Below the pieces are notes generated by a model, which was not told where the DNA came from, did not search any database, and worked only from the letters and a program-made list of their open reading frames with translations. DNA of 64,000 nucleotides. It comes from Chitinophagales bacterium. Its GTDB lineage: Bacteria; Bacteroidota; Bacteroidia; Chitinophagales; JADIYW01. The position numbers and the translations under genes are program-made. The stretch is taken from the NCBI GenBank assembly GCA_023957245.1, contig JAMLHJ010000007.1, forward strand, positions 62,001 to 126,000, written 5' to 3'. This document shows, in pieces, positions 1-8,550 of this stretch (the first letter of the stretch is position 1; each line of letters starts with the position of its first letter).

Positions 1-880
1 AACCTTGTGAGGAGTATGAAGCATCAATCACACGACCTGTTTTGTCCACTTTTACTGTGATGATGACTTTTCCCAAAGCGTTTTGATTATTTACAATTTC
101 TGGTTTGGATAAGATATTTCTTCCAGCTAAATTGTGGGATACAGAGCTTCCTTTACCTGACCCAGTGCCAGTACCCGTCCCTGTACCATGACCTCCGCCT
201 GTGCCTCCACCAGAACCGCCAGTGCCATTGCCTCCATTCATACTTCCACTTGGGTTGCCTTGGTTGCCACCTGGTTTTGTATTGCCTTGACCTGATCCAG
301 TGCCTGTTCCTCCAGTTCCTGAGCCATTATTAATATTATTAAGTCCGCCTTTCATTTTTTGAGCAAACTCTTCTTGCTCTTTACGTATTCTATCTTGTTC
401 TGCCTTTATTTTAGCTTCTTGCTCTGCTTTGAGTTGTGCCTCTTTTCGTATTCTGTCTTGTTCAGCTTTTGCAGCTTTCTCTGCTTCTTTTTTCTGCTTT
501 TCTATCGCTATTGCATCAGCATTAGTAGAAGTCATTGTATTATTGGGTGAGGTATTGACCTTTGGAGTTGTAGGAGTAGGAGTTTTTACAACAGGTGCTG
601 TTACTTTAGGAGGAGCTACTGGGGTAGGAGCTACTTCTGGCTCAGCTGTAGCTTCTGGTTCAGAAGCAGCAGGAGTTCCCAATGAGGTATTGTCCTCGCC
701 CAATCCAAATTCAGAGTTTCCAAAGTCCAATTCTATGCCTCCACCTCCAGGATCTACGTTATCTTCATATTTGATATTCCAGAAAAACAATAAGATGAAA
801 AACAAAATAAAAATGATAATGGTATAAACCAAAGATTTCTTTTCGTTTCCAGAATGTTTTGTGAAAGATACCAGTGCCAT
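1..880 (-). CDS. TonB-like energy transducer, 3' end outside window
   Basis: The reading frame is open from the ATG at 880 to the window edge, giving 293 residues with no stop. One membrane segment lies at about residues 18-35. It is followed by a Pro/Thr/Glu-rich stretch (about 68-110), a charged helical stretch (about 127-177) in which AEQDRIRKE occurs twice, and a Gly/Thr/Ser-rich spacer (about 178-245). The last 30 visible residues (GKVIITVKVDKTGRV) look like the start of a TonB C-terminal domain. The family transmits inner-membrane proton-motive force to outer-membrane receptors. The gene begins 5 bases after the exbD stop, downstream of exbB, which supports a Ton/Tol-type complex. TolA-like function is the alternative, because the end of the domain is not visible. 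Confidence 0.85.
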   Translation of the reverse strand, partial: MALVSFTKHSGNEKKSLVYTIIIFILFFILLFFWNIKYEDNVDPGGGGIELDFGNSEFGLGEDNTSLGTPAASEPEATAEPEVAPTPVAPPKVTAPVVKTPTPTTPKVNTSPNNTMTSTNADAIAIEKQKKEAEKAAKAEQDRIRKEAQLKAEQEAKIKAEQDRIRKEQEEFAQKMKGGLNNINNGSGTGGTGTGSGQGNTKPGGNQGNPSGSMNGGNGTGGSGGGTGGGHGTGTGTGTGSGKGSSVSHNLAGRNILSKPEIVNNQNALGKVIITVKVDKTGRVIDASYSSQG

Positions 881-885
881 AATTC

Positions 886-1278
886 TTAATTTGGTTCTGT
901 TGCTAAAACCATTTTTAAATTCATATCCTTAACGATGCTCATCACTTTCACTACTTGTTCAAGAGGAATAGATTTATCTGCTCTAATCACTACGGTAGCT
1001 GCATTATTCTCTCCGATAGCAGATTCAATGGATACAGCCATCATTTCGATACTGACAGGTGATTTATTGACATAATATTGCAAATCTTGGGTGATGCTCA
1101 CATCAACAGTTTTGTCTGGTACTACTTGTGCATTTGCAGAAGGTAGGTTGAGATTGATACCGTTGGAGCTGACCAAAGATGAAGCGATAAGAAAAAATAG
1201 CAATAAGAAAAACATGATATCATTTAATGATGCCACGAATACCTCGCCTTTTTCTCTTTTTCTTTTACCAAAATTCAT
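886..1278 (-). CDS. Biopolymer transporter ExbD/TolR family protein
   Basis: This 130-residue protein has the usual ExbD size and layout. A short basic cytoplasmic N-terminus (GKRKREKG) leads into one membrane helix at about residues 17-37 that contains the conserved Asp of the family (LNDIMFFLLLFFLI). A periplasmic domain follows, ending VVKVMSIVKDMNLKMVLAT. ExbD works with ExbB as a proton-driven motor for TonB. It sits between exbB (12-base gap) and the TonB-like gene (5-base gap), all on the minus strand, so the three are probably co-transcribed. TolR is the main alternative name. Confidence 0.92.
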   Translation of the reverse strand: MNFGKRKREKGEVFVASLNDIMFFLLLFFLIASSLVSSNGINLNLPSANAQVVPDKTVDVSITQDLQYYVNKSPVSIEMMAVSIESAIGENNAATVVIRADKSIPLEQVVKVMSIVKDMNLKMVLATEPN

Positions 1279-1290
1279 AATTAAGGTATT

Positions 1291-1986
1291 TTATTTTGCT
1301 GGTTCTTCTAATAAATCTATGAAATCAATTGCGCTTAATTCCATATTTCTCATTTCTCTATCAATTCTATTTGTAAGGAAACTATATGCAGCAAATGCGA
1401 CCATACCGATAAATAATCCTGTAGCACTTGTTACCATTTTGATATAAAGACCTCCCGAAATTGAGCCAATCTCAATACTATTTTTGATAGATATCTCTTG
1501 GAAGATGGTGATAACACCTATGATAGTACCCAAAAATCCAAACATAGGAGCCAAGCCAGCAATTGTATTTAAAATATTGACATTTTTTTCCAAATTGCTG
1601 ATTTCAATTTTTCCAGCATTTTCGATAGCGTTTTCGATATCTTTAACTGGTCTTCCAATACGTTGAATTCCTTTCTCGATGATTTTTGCAACTGGGCTAT
1701 TGGTTGCTTTACAAAGAGATTTTGCACCTTCGATATTGCCATTCAAGATATAATCTTTGACGTTTCTCATGAAATTTGGGTCGATTTGACTTGCTTTTCT
1801 GATGGTAATAAATCTTTCAATAAATAAATAGATGGTAGCAAAAAACAATAAAACTAGAGGAATCATTACTGGACCTCCTTTTAATAAAATTTGGAAAGCA
1901 GACTCAGTACTGACATTAGGTGTTGCTAATGGTGCTTGAATTGAATCTATTGCTGAGGTTGCTTGCAAAAATAATGTATGGAACAT
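1291..1986 (-). CDS. MotA/TolQ/ExbB proton channel family protein
   Basis: This 231-residue protein has three hydrophobic segments, at about residues 34-56, 140-162 and 180-205. The second and third are the conserved MotA/TolQ/ExbB block (LNTIAGLAPMFGFLGTIIGVI, then GLYIKMVTSATGLFIGMVAF). The family forms the pentameric inner-membrane stator through which protons pass to energise TonB or TolA. The N-terminal segment is preceded by a short periplasmic stretch rich in Ala, Ser and Thr. The gene leads exbD and the TonB-like gene, and follows the eIF2B-like gene after a gap of 59 bases. Confidence 0.92.
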   Translation of the reverse strand: MFHTLFLQATSAIDSIQAPLATPNVSTESAFQILLKGGPVMIPLVLLFFATIYLFIERFITIRKASQIDPNFMRNVKDYILNGNIEGAKSLCKATNSPVAKIIEKGIQRIGRPVKDIENAIENAGKIEISNLEKNVNILNTIAGLAPMFGFLGTIIGVITIFQEISIKNSIEIGSISGGLYIKMVTSATGLFIGMVAFAAYSFLTNRIDREMRNMELSAIDFIDLLEEPAK

Positions 1987-2045
1987 AAGTTCGTGTTTTT
2001 GTATGTTAACGTAATTGTTAGAAAATATTATACCAAATGTATAAA

Positions 2046-2960
2046 CTAAATGAATTTAGAAACTAAAATTTTATCCACTTCTAAGGATAACTCTTCTGGA
2101 AGGTACGCTTGATGCTCAAAAACGAAGAAATTGACCCACTTGTTTTCTATCTCTTCCAAGTGATAATTGGTAATCGGAATTTCATTAGGTGCAGATTTCC
2201 ATATTTCAGAAGTGTTTTTAGATGTTTCATTGATAAATGAGCCTAAAACTGATGGAGGTAAAATTTTTGTATTTAATATCTTACGTGTATCGCTACATAC
2301 CAAGATAGGAATATGGTTTTCTTTTGCCCATGGTGCAATGAGATTCATGCCTGACTTTCCAATAAATTTATTGTGCATGATAATATCAGAAGTAACGATG
2401 ATATAATCTATTTCATCTTTTAACCTTCCAAGGTTTTGGAGGTTGGTGACTAATGTACTAACACCTTTTGCTTGAATATTTTTGGCTTGTTCTTTAGCAT
2501 TTTTGTCATTGTTATCGACTATCTGAACGACTTTACAATTGGCTTCATTGACCAAACAGATATCTACCAATGCTTCCATATAGTCGCTAGCACCATAAAA
2601 TAGCATTCGTTTATGTTTGAAATTATATAGATTATAAGTGACTTGTGCAGTTTTCCTTTCTACGTTTTTCCATCTTTCGTGAAATACCTCTAATATTTCT
2701 TTGAGGACGATAGGCTGATTTTCTGGATTGAGTTTAAGTACAAAGTGGTTGATAAAGTGATTGATAGAGACAATATTGGGTTTGTCCACTATGACAACTT
2801 TAAGATTATTCAACATTTCTCTAGCTGATGCAGAAATTTTATTATCCTGAAGTAGTGATAATAGACTTTCAATCAACTTTGCAGTATTTTTTATTGAAGT
2901 GACCTGACCTTTTATATTGCTCAGGCTCAAATTGTCTTTTAAGGTTTTAAAAATTTCCAT
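2046..2960 (-). CDS. Divergent eIF2B/ribose-1,5-bisphosphate isomerase-like protein
   Basis: The 304-residue protein has the two-part layout of the eIF2B alpha/beta/delta and MtnA superfamily: a helical N-terminal half (about 1-110) and a Rossmann-like C-terminal half. In the second half, LFYGASDYMEAL, KVVQIVDNND, IDYIIVTSDIIMHN and HIPILVCSDTRKI line up in order with the sugar-phosphate-binding strands. An Asp equivalent to the catalytic Asp of the isomerases may be D192. The Cys usually found in the first loop (THC-type motif) is not seen in YGASDY, so enzymatic activity is doubtful. It starts 3 bases after the redoxin stop, so the two genes are probably translated from one transcript. The function is unknown; the family call is by eye. 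Confidence 0.6.
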   Translation of the reverse strand: MEIFKTLKDNLSLSNIKGQVTSIKNTAKLIESLLSLLQDNKISASAREMLNNLKVVIVDKPNIVSINHFINHFVLKLNPENQPIVLKEILEVFHERWKNVERKTAQVTYNLYNFKHKRMLFYGASDYMEALVDICLVNEANCKVVQIVDNNDKNAKEQAKNIQAKGVSTLVTNLQNLGRLKDEIDYIIVTSDIIMHNKFIGKSGMNLIAPWAKENHIPILVCSDTRKILNTKILPPSVLGSFINETSKNTSEIWKSAPNEIPITNYHLEEIENKWVNFFVFEHQAYLPEELSLEVDKILVSKFI

Positions 2961-2963
2961 AGT

Positions 2964-3524
2964 CTAAGGTTTTTTCCATTTAATATTGCAACCGATACTA
3001 GCCTTTTGGTCTGGATTGACTACTTTCCCTTCTACAATAGCATTTAAGGCAGCCCTCAAATCATTCCCTGTTAGTTCAACTTGATTTTTCGGTGTAGAAC
3101 CATCTAATCTACCTCTGTAAACACATTTTAAGTTTTTGTCAAAAACGCTTATATCAGGTGTACATTCTGCAAAATATGCTTTAGCTACATCTTGTGATTC
3201 ATCGTATAAGTATGGAAATTTATATCCTACTTCTTGTGCATGAGTTGTCATCAATTCGGGTGCATCTTGAGGATAATTTTCAATATCATTACTAGAAATT
3301 CCTATAAATTGAACTCCTTGCTTGGAGAATTCTTCTACCAATTGATTGATTTGTGGATTGACATGTAGCACATAGGGGCAATGGTTACATATAAACATAA
3401 TTACAGTCGCTATTTCACCTTTGATTTGGCTCAATTGGAGAGTTGCTCCACTAACGGTGTCTGGAAGTGAAAAGTCAGGAGCTTTAAATCCTAAAGGTAT
3501 CATATTGGTTTCTGTTGCCGCCAT
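2964..3524 (-). CDS. Thioredoxin-like AhpC/TSA-family redoxin
   Basis: This 186-residue protein has a thioredoxin fold with the typical opening G-KAPDFSLPD at about residues 12-21. A CNHCPY active-site motif lies near residue 46, and cis-Pro-like and strand motifs follow (CTPDISVFD, CVYRGRLDGS). It matches the cytoplasmic PRX-like group with a CxxCP motif; the usual CP-Thr motif of classical peroxiredoxins is replaced by NHCPYV. No signal peptide is visible. The substrate is not known; a thiol peroxidase or disulfide reductase role is likely. A second in-frame Met at residue 8 is a possible start. A TAGATTTG box about 20 bases upstream may be its promoter. Confidence 0.88.
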   Translation of the reverse strand: MAATETNMIPLGFKAPDFSLPDTVSGATLQLSQIKGEIATVIMFICNHCPYVLHVNPQINQLVEEFSKQGVQFIGISSNDIENYPQDAPELMTTHAQEVGYKFPYLYDESQDVAKAYFAECTPDISVFDKNLKCVYRGRLDGSTPKNQVELTGNDLRAALNAIVEGKVVNPDQKASIGCNIKWKKP

Positions 3525-3707
3525 TTTTTAAGGTATGTTTGTAACAAATCTATTAATAAATACAGACTTTGTTGGTTGATAAACTGTTAAGAATTAAATA
3601 TAATATTTGATAGGAATAAGATACTAAAAGTCAGGGAGTATTCTTCAATTAATTCGTAAAATAATTGTGTTTGTTGAAAATTGTGACTAAATGATTTTTG
3701 TATCAAT

Positions 3708-3737
3708 AAAAAAGCCCCGAATTTTCGAGGCCTTTTT
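3708..3737. terminator. Intrinsic terminator after the M13 peptidase gene
   Basis: An A-run, a GCCCCGAA/TTCGAGGC stem with one mismatch and a T-run lie about 25 bases past the peptidase stop. The symmetry lets it work on either strand. A sister sequence with the same core stands at 12890-12916. Confidence 0.75.
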
Positions 3738-3759
3738 GTTATTATGTGAAAGATATTTT

Positions 3760-5727
3760 TTACCAGATAATCACTCTTTCTGATGCTGGAACAACAGGTT
3801 CGCAATTAAAAGCATCATAAAATTCTTTCAAGTTGGATAAAGTAACATTGATACGTGCTTTGGCAGGAGAGTGAGGGTCTGTAGCAATCAGTTGTTTTGT
3901 TGCTTCTTCTGTAGCATTGCTTCTCCAGACATTTGCCCAGCCATAAAAAAATCTTTGTTTGTAGTTCATACCATCTACCAAAGGAGGTTCAGGTTTATTG
4001 GCATATTCTTTAAGTAGTGCATAATATCCCAAAATAACACCACCTTGATCGGCAATATTTTCACCTAAAGTAAACGTTCCATTGACATGTAATTGTGGTA
4101 ATATTTCGAAGTTATTGTATTCTTGAACAAGTTTTTCTGTCAGTTTATCAAATTTGGCTCTATCTTCTTCAGTCCACCAATTATTTAGATTTCCTTCTGC
4201 GTCAAATTGAGATCCTTGGTCATCAAATCCATGAGAAAATTCATGTCCAATAACTGCTCCAATACCACCATAATTGACAGCATCATCTATATTAGGGTCA
4301 TAGAAAGGTGCTTGTAAGATACCTGCTGGAAATACAATTTCATTGAAAAGAGGATTGTAATAAGCATTTACTTCATGAGCATTCATCTCAAATTTATCTT
4401 TATCAGTCTCTTTGCCATATTCTTTAAGATTCTTTTTTATCAAGAAAGTTTGAATTTTCATGATGTTTTCAAATGCTTTATCTTCTTGAATATCAATGCT
4501 AGAGTAGTTTTCCCATTTTTTAGGATAACCAATTTTATATGTGAATGTACTTAATTTTTTTAGAGCAGCTTTTTTAGTTTCATCTGACATCCATTCTAGT
4601 TGGTTAATTCTGTCAGCGTAAACAGAACGCATATTTTCAATCATGTGTTCAACTTTTGCTTTAGATTCTGCAGAGAAATATTTGCTTACGAATAAACGTC
4701 CCATTGGTTCTCCAAATACATTATTGAGTCTTCTGATTGTCTTCTCATTCATAGGAAGTTGCTCTTTTACCCCGTTAATGGTAGTAGAGAAGAAATCAAA
4801 ATTGGCTTGTTCAAAATTTTCAGGTAAATAAGATGCCATATTCATCGTTAGATGGTATTTCAAATATTCTTTCCAGCTCGCCAATGAATGGTTTTTAATG
4901 ATTTTTGAATAGCTTTTTAAAATATTTGGATTGACGACAATGATTTCATTCGGTTGAATATTTAATGCTCTGAAATAAGCGTCCCAATCAATTGAAGGAG
5001 AAGCTTTTTTCATGTCTGCATAAGTAAATTTGTTGTAAATCTTCATAGGATTTCTCATCTCTTCCTTGCTCATGTGGAAATGTGCGATGTCATCTTCAAT
5101 GGCAAATATCTGTGCAGCTATTTTTTCAGCTTTTGAAGGTTTCTTTCCTAATAATACTTCTATGTTATAGAGATATTTTTTGAACGCTTCTCTTATTTTT
5201 TGTTTATCTTCTTTGTCAGAAAGATAAAATTCTCTATCTCCGAGAGAAAGTCCAGATTGCGAAATATAAAATGTATTGTATTTTGAATTCATCATATCAG
5301 CTTCTACACCTCCTTCAATCGGTAAAGTTAGGCCTGGGATGATAGCATTTAATACAAGCAAATCATTGAAAGTAGTAGCGTTGTCAATGAGTTTGAAATA
5401 ATTTTTCAAAGGTGCTATACCTCTTTGGTTTCTCACTTCTGTATTACTGAGTGACTTGTATAGGTCTTTAATCTGTTGTTGGTAGGAATTTTTAGGATAA
5501 GAGTTATTCAATAAATCTTTCACTATTTCCTCCATTTTTTTATCGTTGTTTTTTGCTAGAATATTGAAAGAACCCCATCTGCTTTCTGTAGAAGGTACAG
5601 GATTTTTAGCCTTCCAATCTGCATTGATATGTTGGTCAAAATCAGAACAAATACTTCCAGATGTCTGTGCTTTGATGGGAGCCATAGCAATAAGAGATAA
5701 ACAAAATACCCCAATCGATTTTTTCAT
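3760..5727 (-). CDS. M13-family (neprilysin/PepO-type) zinc metallopeptidase, secreted
   Basis: The protein has 655 residues from the Met at 5727, normal for M13. A Met eight codons upstream (5751) is possible, but 5727 gives a classic signal peptide (MKKSIGVFCLSLIAMAPIKAQ). The zinc motif HEFSH is at residues 495-499 and is followed by GFDDQGSQFDAEG; the third ligand is in ENIADQGG. The C-terminus carries the conserved region with PHSPAKARIN and a Cys near the end (FNCEPV). The family cuts oligopeptides on the outer side of the inner membrane. No lipobox is seen, so it is probably periplasmic or released. It is a separate unit from the LysE gene upstream (about 110 bases). Confidence 0.93.
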   Translation of the reverse strand: MKKSIGVFCLSLIAMAPIKAQTSGSICSDFDQHINADWKAKNPVPSTESRWGSFNILAKNNDKKMEEIVKDLLNNSYPKNSYQQQIKDLYKSLSNTEVRNQRGIAPLKNYFKLIDNATTFNDLLVLNAIIPGLTLPIEGGVEADMMNSKYNTFYISQSGLSLGDREFYLSDKEDKQKIREAFKKYLYNIEVLLGKKPSKAEKIAAQIFAIEDDIAHFHMSKEEMRNPMKIYNKFTYADMKKASPSIDWDAYFRALNIQPNEIIVVNPNILKSYSKIIKNHSLASWKEYLKYHLTMNMASYLPENFEQANFDFFSTTINGVKEQLPMNEKTIRRLNNVFGEPMGRLFVSKYFSAESKAKVEHMIENMRSVYADRINQLEWMSDETKKAALKKLSTFTYKIGYPKKWENYSSIDIQEDKAFENIMKIQTFLIKKNLKEYGKETDKDKFEMNAHEVNAYYNPLFNEIVFPAGILQAPFYDPNIDDAVNYGGIGAVIGHEFSHGFDDQGSQFDAEGNLNNWWTEEDRAKFDKLTEKLVQEYNNFEILPQLHVNGTFTLGENIADQGGVILGYYALLKEYANKPEPPLVDGMNYKQRFFYGWANVWRSNATEEATKQLIATDPHSPAKARINVTLSNLKEFYDAFNCEPVVPASERVIIW

Positions 5728-5768
5728 GAATAATAAATGATTTTTATGCATATAATTGATTTACACCG

Positions 5769-5776
5769 CAAATGTA
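5769..5776 (-). promoter_or_regulatory. Candidate -7 box for the M13 peptidase gene
   Basis: On the minus strand the sequence reads TACATTTG, a match to the Bacteroidota TAnnTTTG box. Transcription would start near 5763, leaving a leader of about 35 bases to the Met at 5727. No clear -33 TTG is seen. Confidence 0.45.
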
Positions 5777-5838
5777 AACGGAAAGTATTTTAAATTATAC
5801 CTTCTTAACTTTTGTTATGTAATTGTTAAAGCACTTGA

Positions 5839-6483
5839 TTAAGCTAAAGTAGAAATCCTATAAAACATAATCAATCCAAATAAAATAAGCAATGCACCGC
5901 CGATAGCTCTTAGATTGGATAAGAGAGAAGGGTTGAGTTTTTGGGAAATTTTATCTGCAAAAAATATTTTTGTTAAGTCAGCACCAACTGTAGTCGCAAA
6001 TATTCCAAAATAAAATAAAGGTGTTTCAAATTTACTTTCAAAATTGACTTTTGAAGCGACTCCCAACCAAAACAAAAAGACAAAAGGATTGAATGTGTTG
6101 ATGATAAATCCTTTTAAAAACAAATTTCCTGATTTGAAAAACTGAATATCTCTCTGCCTTTCTACTTTGTTTTTTGTCTTTATCGAAGTGATACCAATGA
6201 TAATGAGTAGAAATGCTACGATATACCCTAGCTTATAGTCTAATTGATTGTTTTCAAATACAGAATAGAGGCCGAAGTAGGTAATGTATGCAATCAAAAT
6301 ATCACTTACCCACAATCCAAAAGTGAGAAAAAAAGTAGCTTTTCGACCTCTCTTTACAGTTTCTTCCAATATGAGTATAAATATGGGTCCTACTATAATA
6401 GAAATCACTATACCTAATCCTATGCCTTGAAAAAGTGCTATCACAATGGGCAATGATAGTGATTTTAATCTTTTTAAAACCAT
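5839..6483 (-). CDS. LysE/RhtB-family membrane exporter
   Basis: The protein has 214 residues and about six membrane segments. The N-terminal LysE signature is clear: GLGIVISIIVGPIFILILEETVKRG-type sequence at about residues 22-46, with the conserved Gly-Pro. A cytoplasmic Lys/Arg-rich linker (KTKNKVERQRD) and a second three-helix block containing NTFNPFVFLFWLG follow. The family exports amino acids or small metabolites; the substrate cannot be told from sequence. It is divergent from queG, with only 48 bases between the starts. Confidence 0.85.
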   Translation of the reverse strand: MVLKRLKSLSLPIVIALFQGIGLGIVISIIVGPIFILILEETVKRGRKATFFLTFGLWVSDILIAYITYFGLYSVFENNQLDYKLGYIVAFLLIIIGITSIKTKNKVERQRDIQFFKSGNLFLKGFIINTFNPFVFLFWLGVASKVNFESKFETPLFYFGIFATTVGADLTKIFFADKISQKLNPSLLSNLRAIGGALLILFGLIMFYRISTLA

Positions 6484-6531
6484 AATTATTGATAATAAAT
6501 AGATATTTGTTAGAGATTTGTATCGTTTTCT

Positions 6532-7458
6532 ATGAGTATAAAAGAGAATTTTCGACAGTGGGCTTTAGAATTGGGTTTTCAAGATGTTGGTTTTGCTCAA
6601 GCAGGTTTTCTGGAAGAAGAAGCTCCATTACTTGAAAATTGGCTAAAGAATGGTTATCACGGTCAAATGAAGTACATGGAAAATTGGTTTGACAAAAGAT
6701 TAGACCCTCGTTTATTAGTCGATGGAGCCAAGACGGTAATGGTCATGACTTATAATTATCATCAGGAAGAAAAGCAGAGATGTGAAGATGCTCCAAAAAT
6801 TTCACAGTATGCTTATAGTCTAGATTATCATGATGTTATAAGAGATAAGTTAAATTTTTTATTGAATAAGGCTCGTGAAATTTATGGTGATTTTCAAGCA
6901 CGTGGATTTGTTGATTCTGCACCTGTATTGGAAAATGCATGGGCAAAACGTGCAGGAATTGGCTGGATAGGTAAGCATACTATTATTATCAACAAAAGAA
7001 AGGGTTCATTTTTCTTTTTGGCTTCTATTGTGATGGATTTAAAGATTGAAGAAGATGTTCCTTTTAAGACCGATCATTGTGGAACTTGTACTCGTTGTAT
7101 AGATTTTTGTCCTACTGATGCGATTTTGGCACCTGGATTATTAGACGCTAGTAAATGTATTTCTTATTTAACAATAGAGCTGAAAGATGCTATCCCAGAA
7201 TCTTTTAAAGGAAAGACTGAAGGCTGGGCTTTTGGTTGTGATATTTGTCAGCAGGTATGCCCATGGAATAGGTTTAGTATAGCCAATCAGGAACCTGCAT
7301 TTAAGCCATCTGAAGAATTTCTGAATATGACAAGACGAGATTGGGAAGAAATGACGCAGGAAACTTTTAGCCGAGTATTTAGAAAATCAGCTGTGAAAAG
7401 AACTAAATATGCTGGATTGATGAGAAATGTTTCTTTTCTCAAAAAAGATGAGGAGTAA
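6532..7458 (+). CDS. queG: Epoxyqueuosine reductase QueG
   Basis: QueG catalyses the last step of queuosine synthesis in tRNA: cobalamin-dependent reduction of epoxyqueuosine. The 308-residue protein is of normal length. It carries the FVDSAPVLE motif with the catalytic Asp (D128), then AGIGWIGKHT. Two 4Fe-4S clusters are ligated by Cys: CGTCTRCIDFCP at 183-194 (C183, C186, C189, C193) and CDICQQVCPW at 236-245 with C209 between. All expected ligands are present. No other queuosine gene is in the window. It is divergent from the LysE-type gene. Confidence 0.96.
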   Translation: MSIKENFRQWALELGFQDVGFAQAGFLEEEAPLLENWLKNGYHGQMKYMENWFDKRLDPRLLVDGAKTVMVMTYNYHQEEKQRCEDAPKISQYAYSLDYHDVIRDKLNFLLNKAREIYGDFQARGFVDSAPVLENAWAKRAGIGWIGKHTIIINKRKGSFFFLASIVMDLKIEEDVPFKTDHCGTCTRCIDFCPTDAILAPGLLDASKCISYLTIELKDAIPESFKGKTEGWAFGCDICQQVCPWNRFSIANQEPAFKPSEEFLNMTRRDWEEMTQETFSRVFRKSAVKRTKYAGLMRNVSFLKKDEE

Positions 7459-7704
7459 TTTAGTAATGAATAAAGTTTGATTGAGTTTTATAATAACCTT
7501 ATAATCATGGTGTTATAATAATTTTCTTATCTTTTACTTTAATATTGTTAAAAGTAAATTGAGGAAGTATAAATGTTTGATTGAATGGAATTTATTAAAT
7601 CTGAAATGCTTTTATTGTTTCATGAAAGTCCTATAGATTTTTTTAGTATCAAAATATTCAATCAATAATATTTTATTTTTTAGTAGAAAGGCATTAGAAG
7701 TCCT

Positions 7705-7712
7705 TATATTTG
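7705..7712 (+). promoter_or_regulatory. Candidate -7 box directly at the hisIE start
   Basis: TATATTTG matches TAnnTTTG. The GTG start of hisIE is only 5 bases further, so transcription from this box would begin at or next to the start codon. Confidence 0.4.
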
Positions 7713-7716
7713 TGAA

Positions 7717-8322
7717 GTGAGACAAGCAGATTTTTCTAAAGGATTATTGCCAGCTATCATTCAAGATGCAATTACAGGGCAAGTATTAATGTTGGGGTAT
7801 ATGAATGAGGAATCTTTTATCAAGACACAAGAGTCTGGGAAGGTTACTTTTTTCAGTAGAAGCAGAAATACTCTATGGACAAAAGGGGAAACAAGTGGCA
7901 ATTTTTTATTGGTGAATAGTATTCATGTTGATTGTGATTTAGATACAATTTTGATTCAGGCTACTCCAGAAGGACCTACCTGTCATGAAGGTACTGGTAC
8001 TTGCTGGGCAAATGATAATGTTGATGAATTTGGCTTTTTGCACTATTTAGAAAGATTAATCTTAGACAGAAAAACTAACCCGCAAGAAGGTTCTTATACC
8101 AATCATCTTTTCAATAAGGGAATTAACAGAATAGCTCAAAAGGTTGGAGAGGAAGCTATTGAAGTGGTGATAGAAGCTAAAGACAATAATGATGAGTTAT
8201 TCAAAGGCGAAGCTGCAGATTTATTATTCCATTTATTGGTCTTATTGGCTGAGAAAAATATCTCACTCAATGAAGTTGTAGATGTACTCAGAAAAAGACA
8301 TTCTGTCAAGTCGAGTAAATAA
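7717..8322 (+). CDS. hisIE: Bifunctional phosphoribosyl-AMP cyclohydrolase / phosphoribosyl-ATP pyrophosphatase
   Basis: The protein catalyses steps 2 and 3 of histidine synthesis. HisI is at about residues 1-100 (LMLGYMNEES, LWTKGETSGN, the metal-binding GPTCHEGTGTCW region). HisE is at about 107-200 (RIAQKVGEEAIEVVIEAKD, EAADLLFHLLVLL). At 201 residues it is the normal fused length. The start is GTG at 7717. An in-frame TAG at 7684 and only ATT codons between leave no ATG alternative, and the first internal ATG would remove conserved HisI sequence. The rest of the his operon is not in this window, so hisIE is either at the end of a dispersed pathway or a lone unit. Confidence 0.95.
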   Translation: MRQADFSKGLLPAIIQDAITGQVLMLGYMNEESFIKTQESGKVTFFSRSRNTLWTKGETSGNFLLVNSIHVDCDLDTILIQATPEGPTCHEGTGTCWANDNVDEFGFLHYLERLILDRKTNPQEGSYTNHLFNKGINRIAQKVGEEAIEVVIEAKDNNDELFKGEAADLLFHLLVLLAEKNISLNEVVDVLRKRHSVKSSK

Positions 8323-8491
8323 GGAAATTTAAACCATCTTTTTGTATTAAATATTTTTTTGCCTTACCCAAAGGCGAATAGCGTTTTTTGTTCAATCCCG
8401 AAAAGGTCTTGCCCTTTTTTACCTGAATATTCAAACCATGATTTTGTTTATTCTTATAAAGTAATTCCTTTGTTTTAACATTCTTTTCCAT
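8306..8491 (-). CDS. Small basic hypothetical protein
   Basis: This is an open frame of 61 codons, Lys/Asn-rich (MEKNVKTKELLYKNKQ), with no membrane segment and no motif I recognise. It fills the otherwise empty space between hisIE and the PIG-L gene and overlaps the 3' end of hisIE by 17 bases tail to tail. It could be chance in AT-rich DNA: the high Lys content is what minus-strand T-rich sequence would give. I include it because it is the only frame in the gap. Confidence 0.3.
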   Translation of the reverse strand: MEKNVKTKELLYKNKQNHGLNIQVKKGKTFSGLNKKRYSPLGKAKKYLIQKDGLNFLIYST

Positions 8492-8550
8492 TTACGATAA
8501 GGTTAAGCAGTCATTTTTTTCTATTTTGGCTTTCTATATTTTGATAGTAG

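Noticed and set aside
429-827. Plus-strand frame antisense to the TonB-like gene
   Set aside because: It mirrors the Pro- and Gly-rich coding region on the other strand; the minus frame has the membrane helix and TonB domain.
3587-3805. Minus-strand frame between the redoxin and M13 genes
   Set aside because: It includes the terminator and overlaps the end of the M13 gene; no recognisable content.
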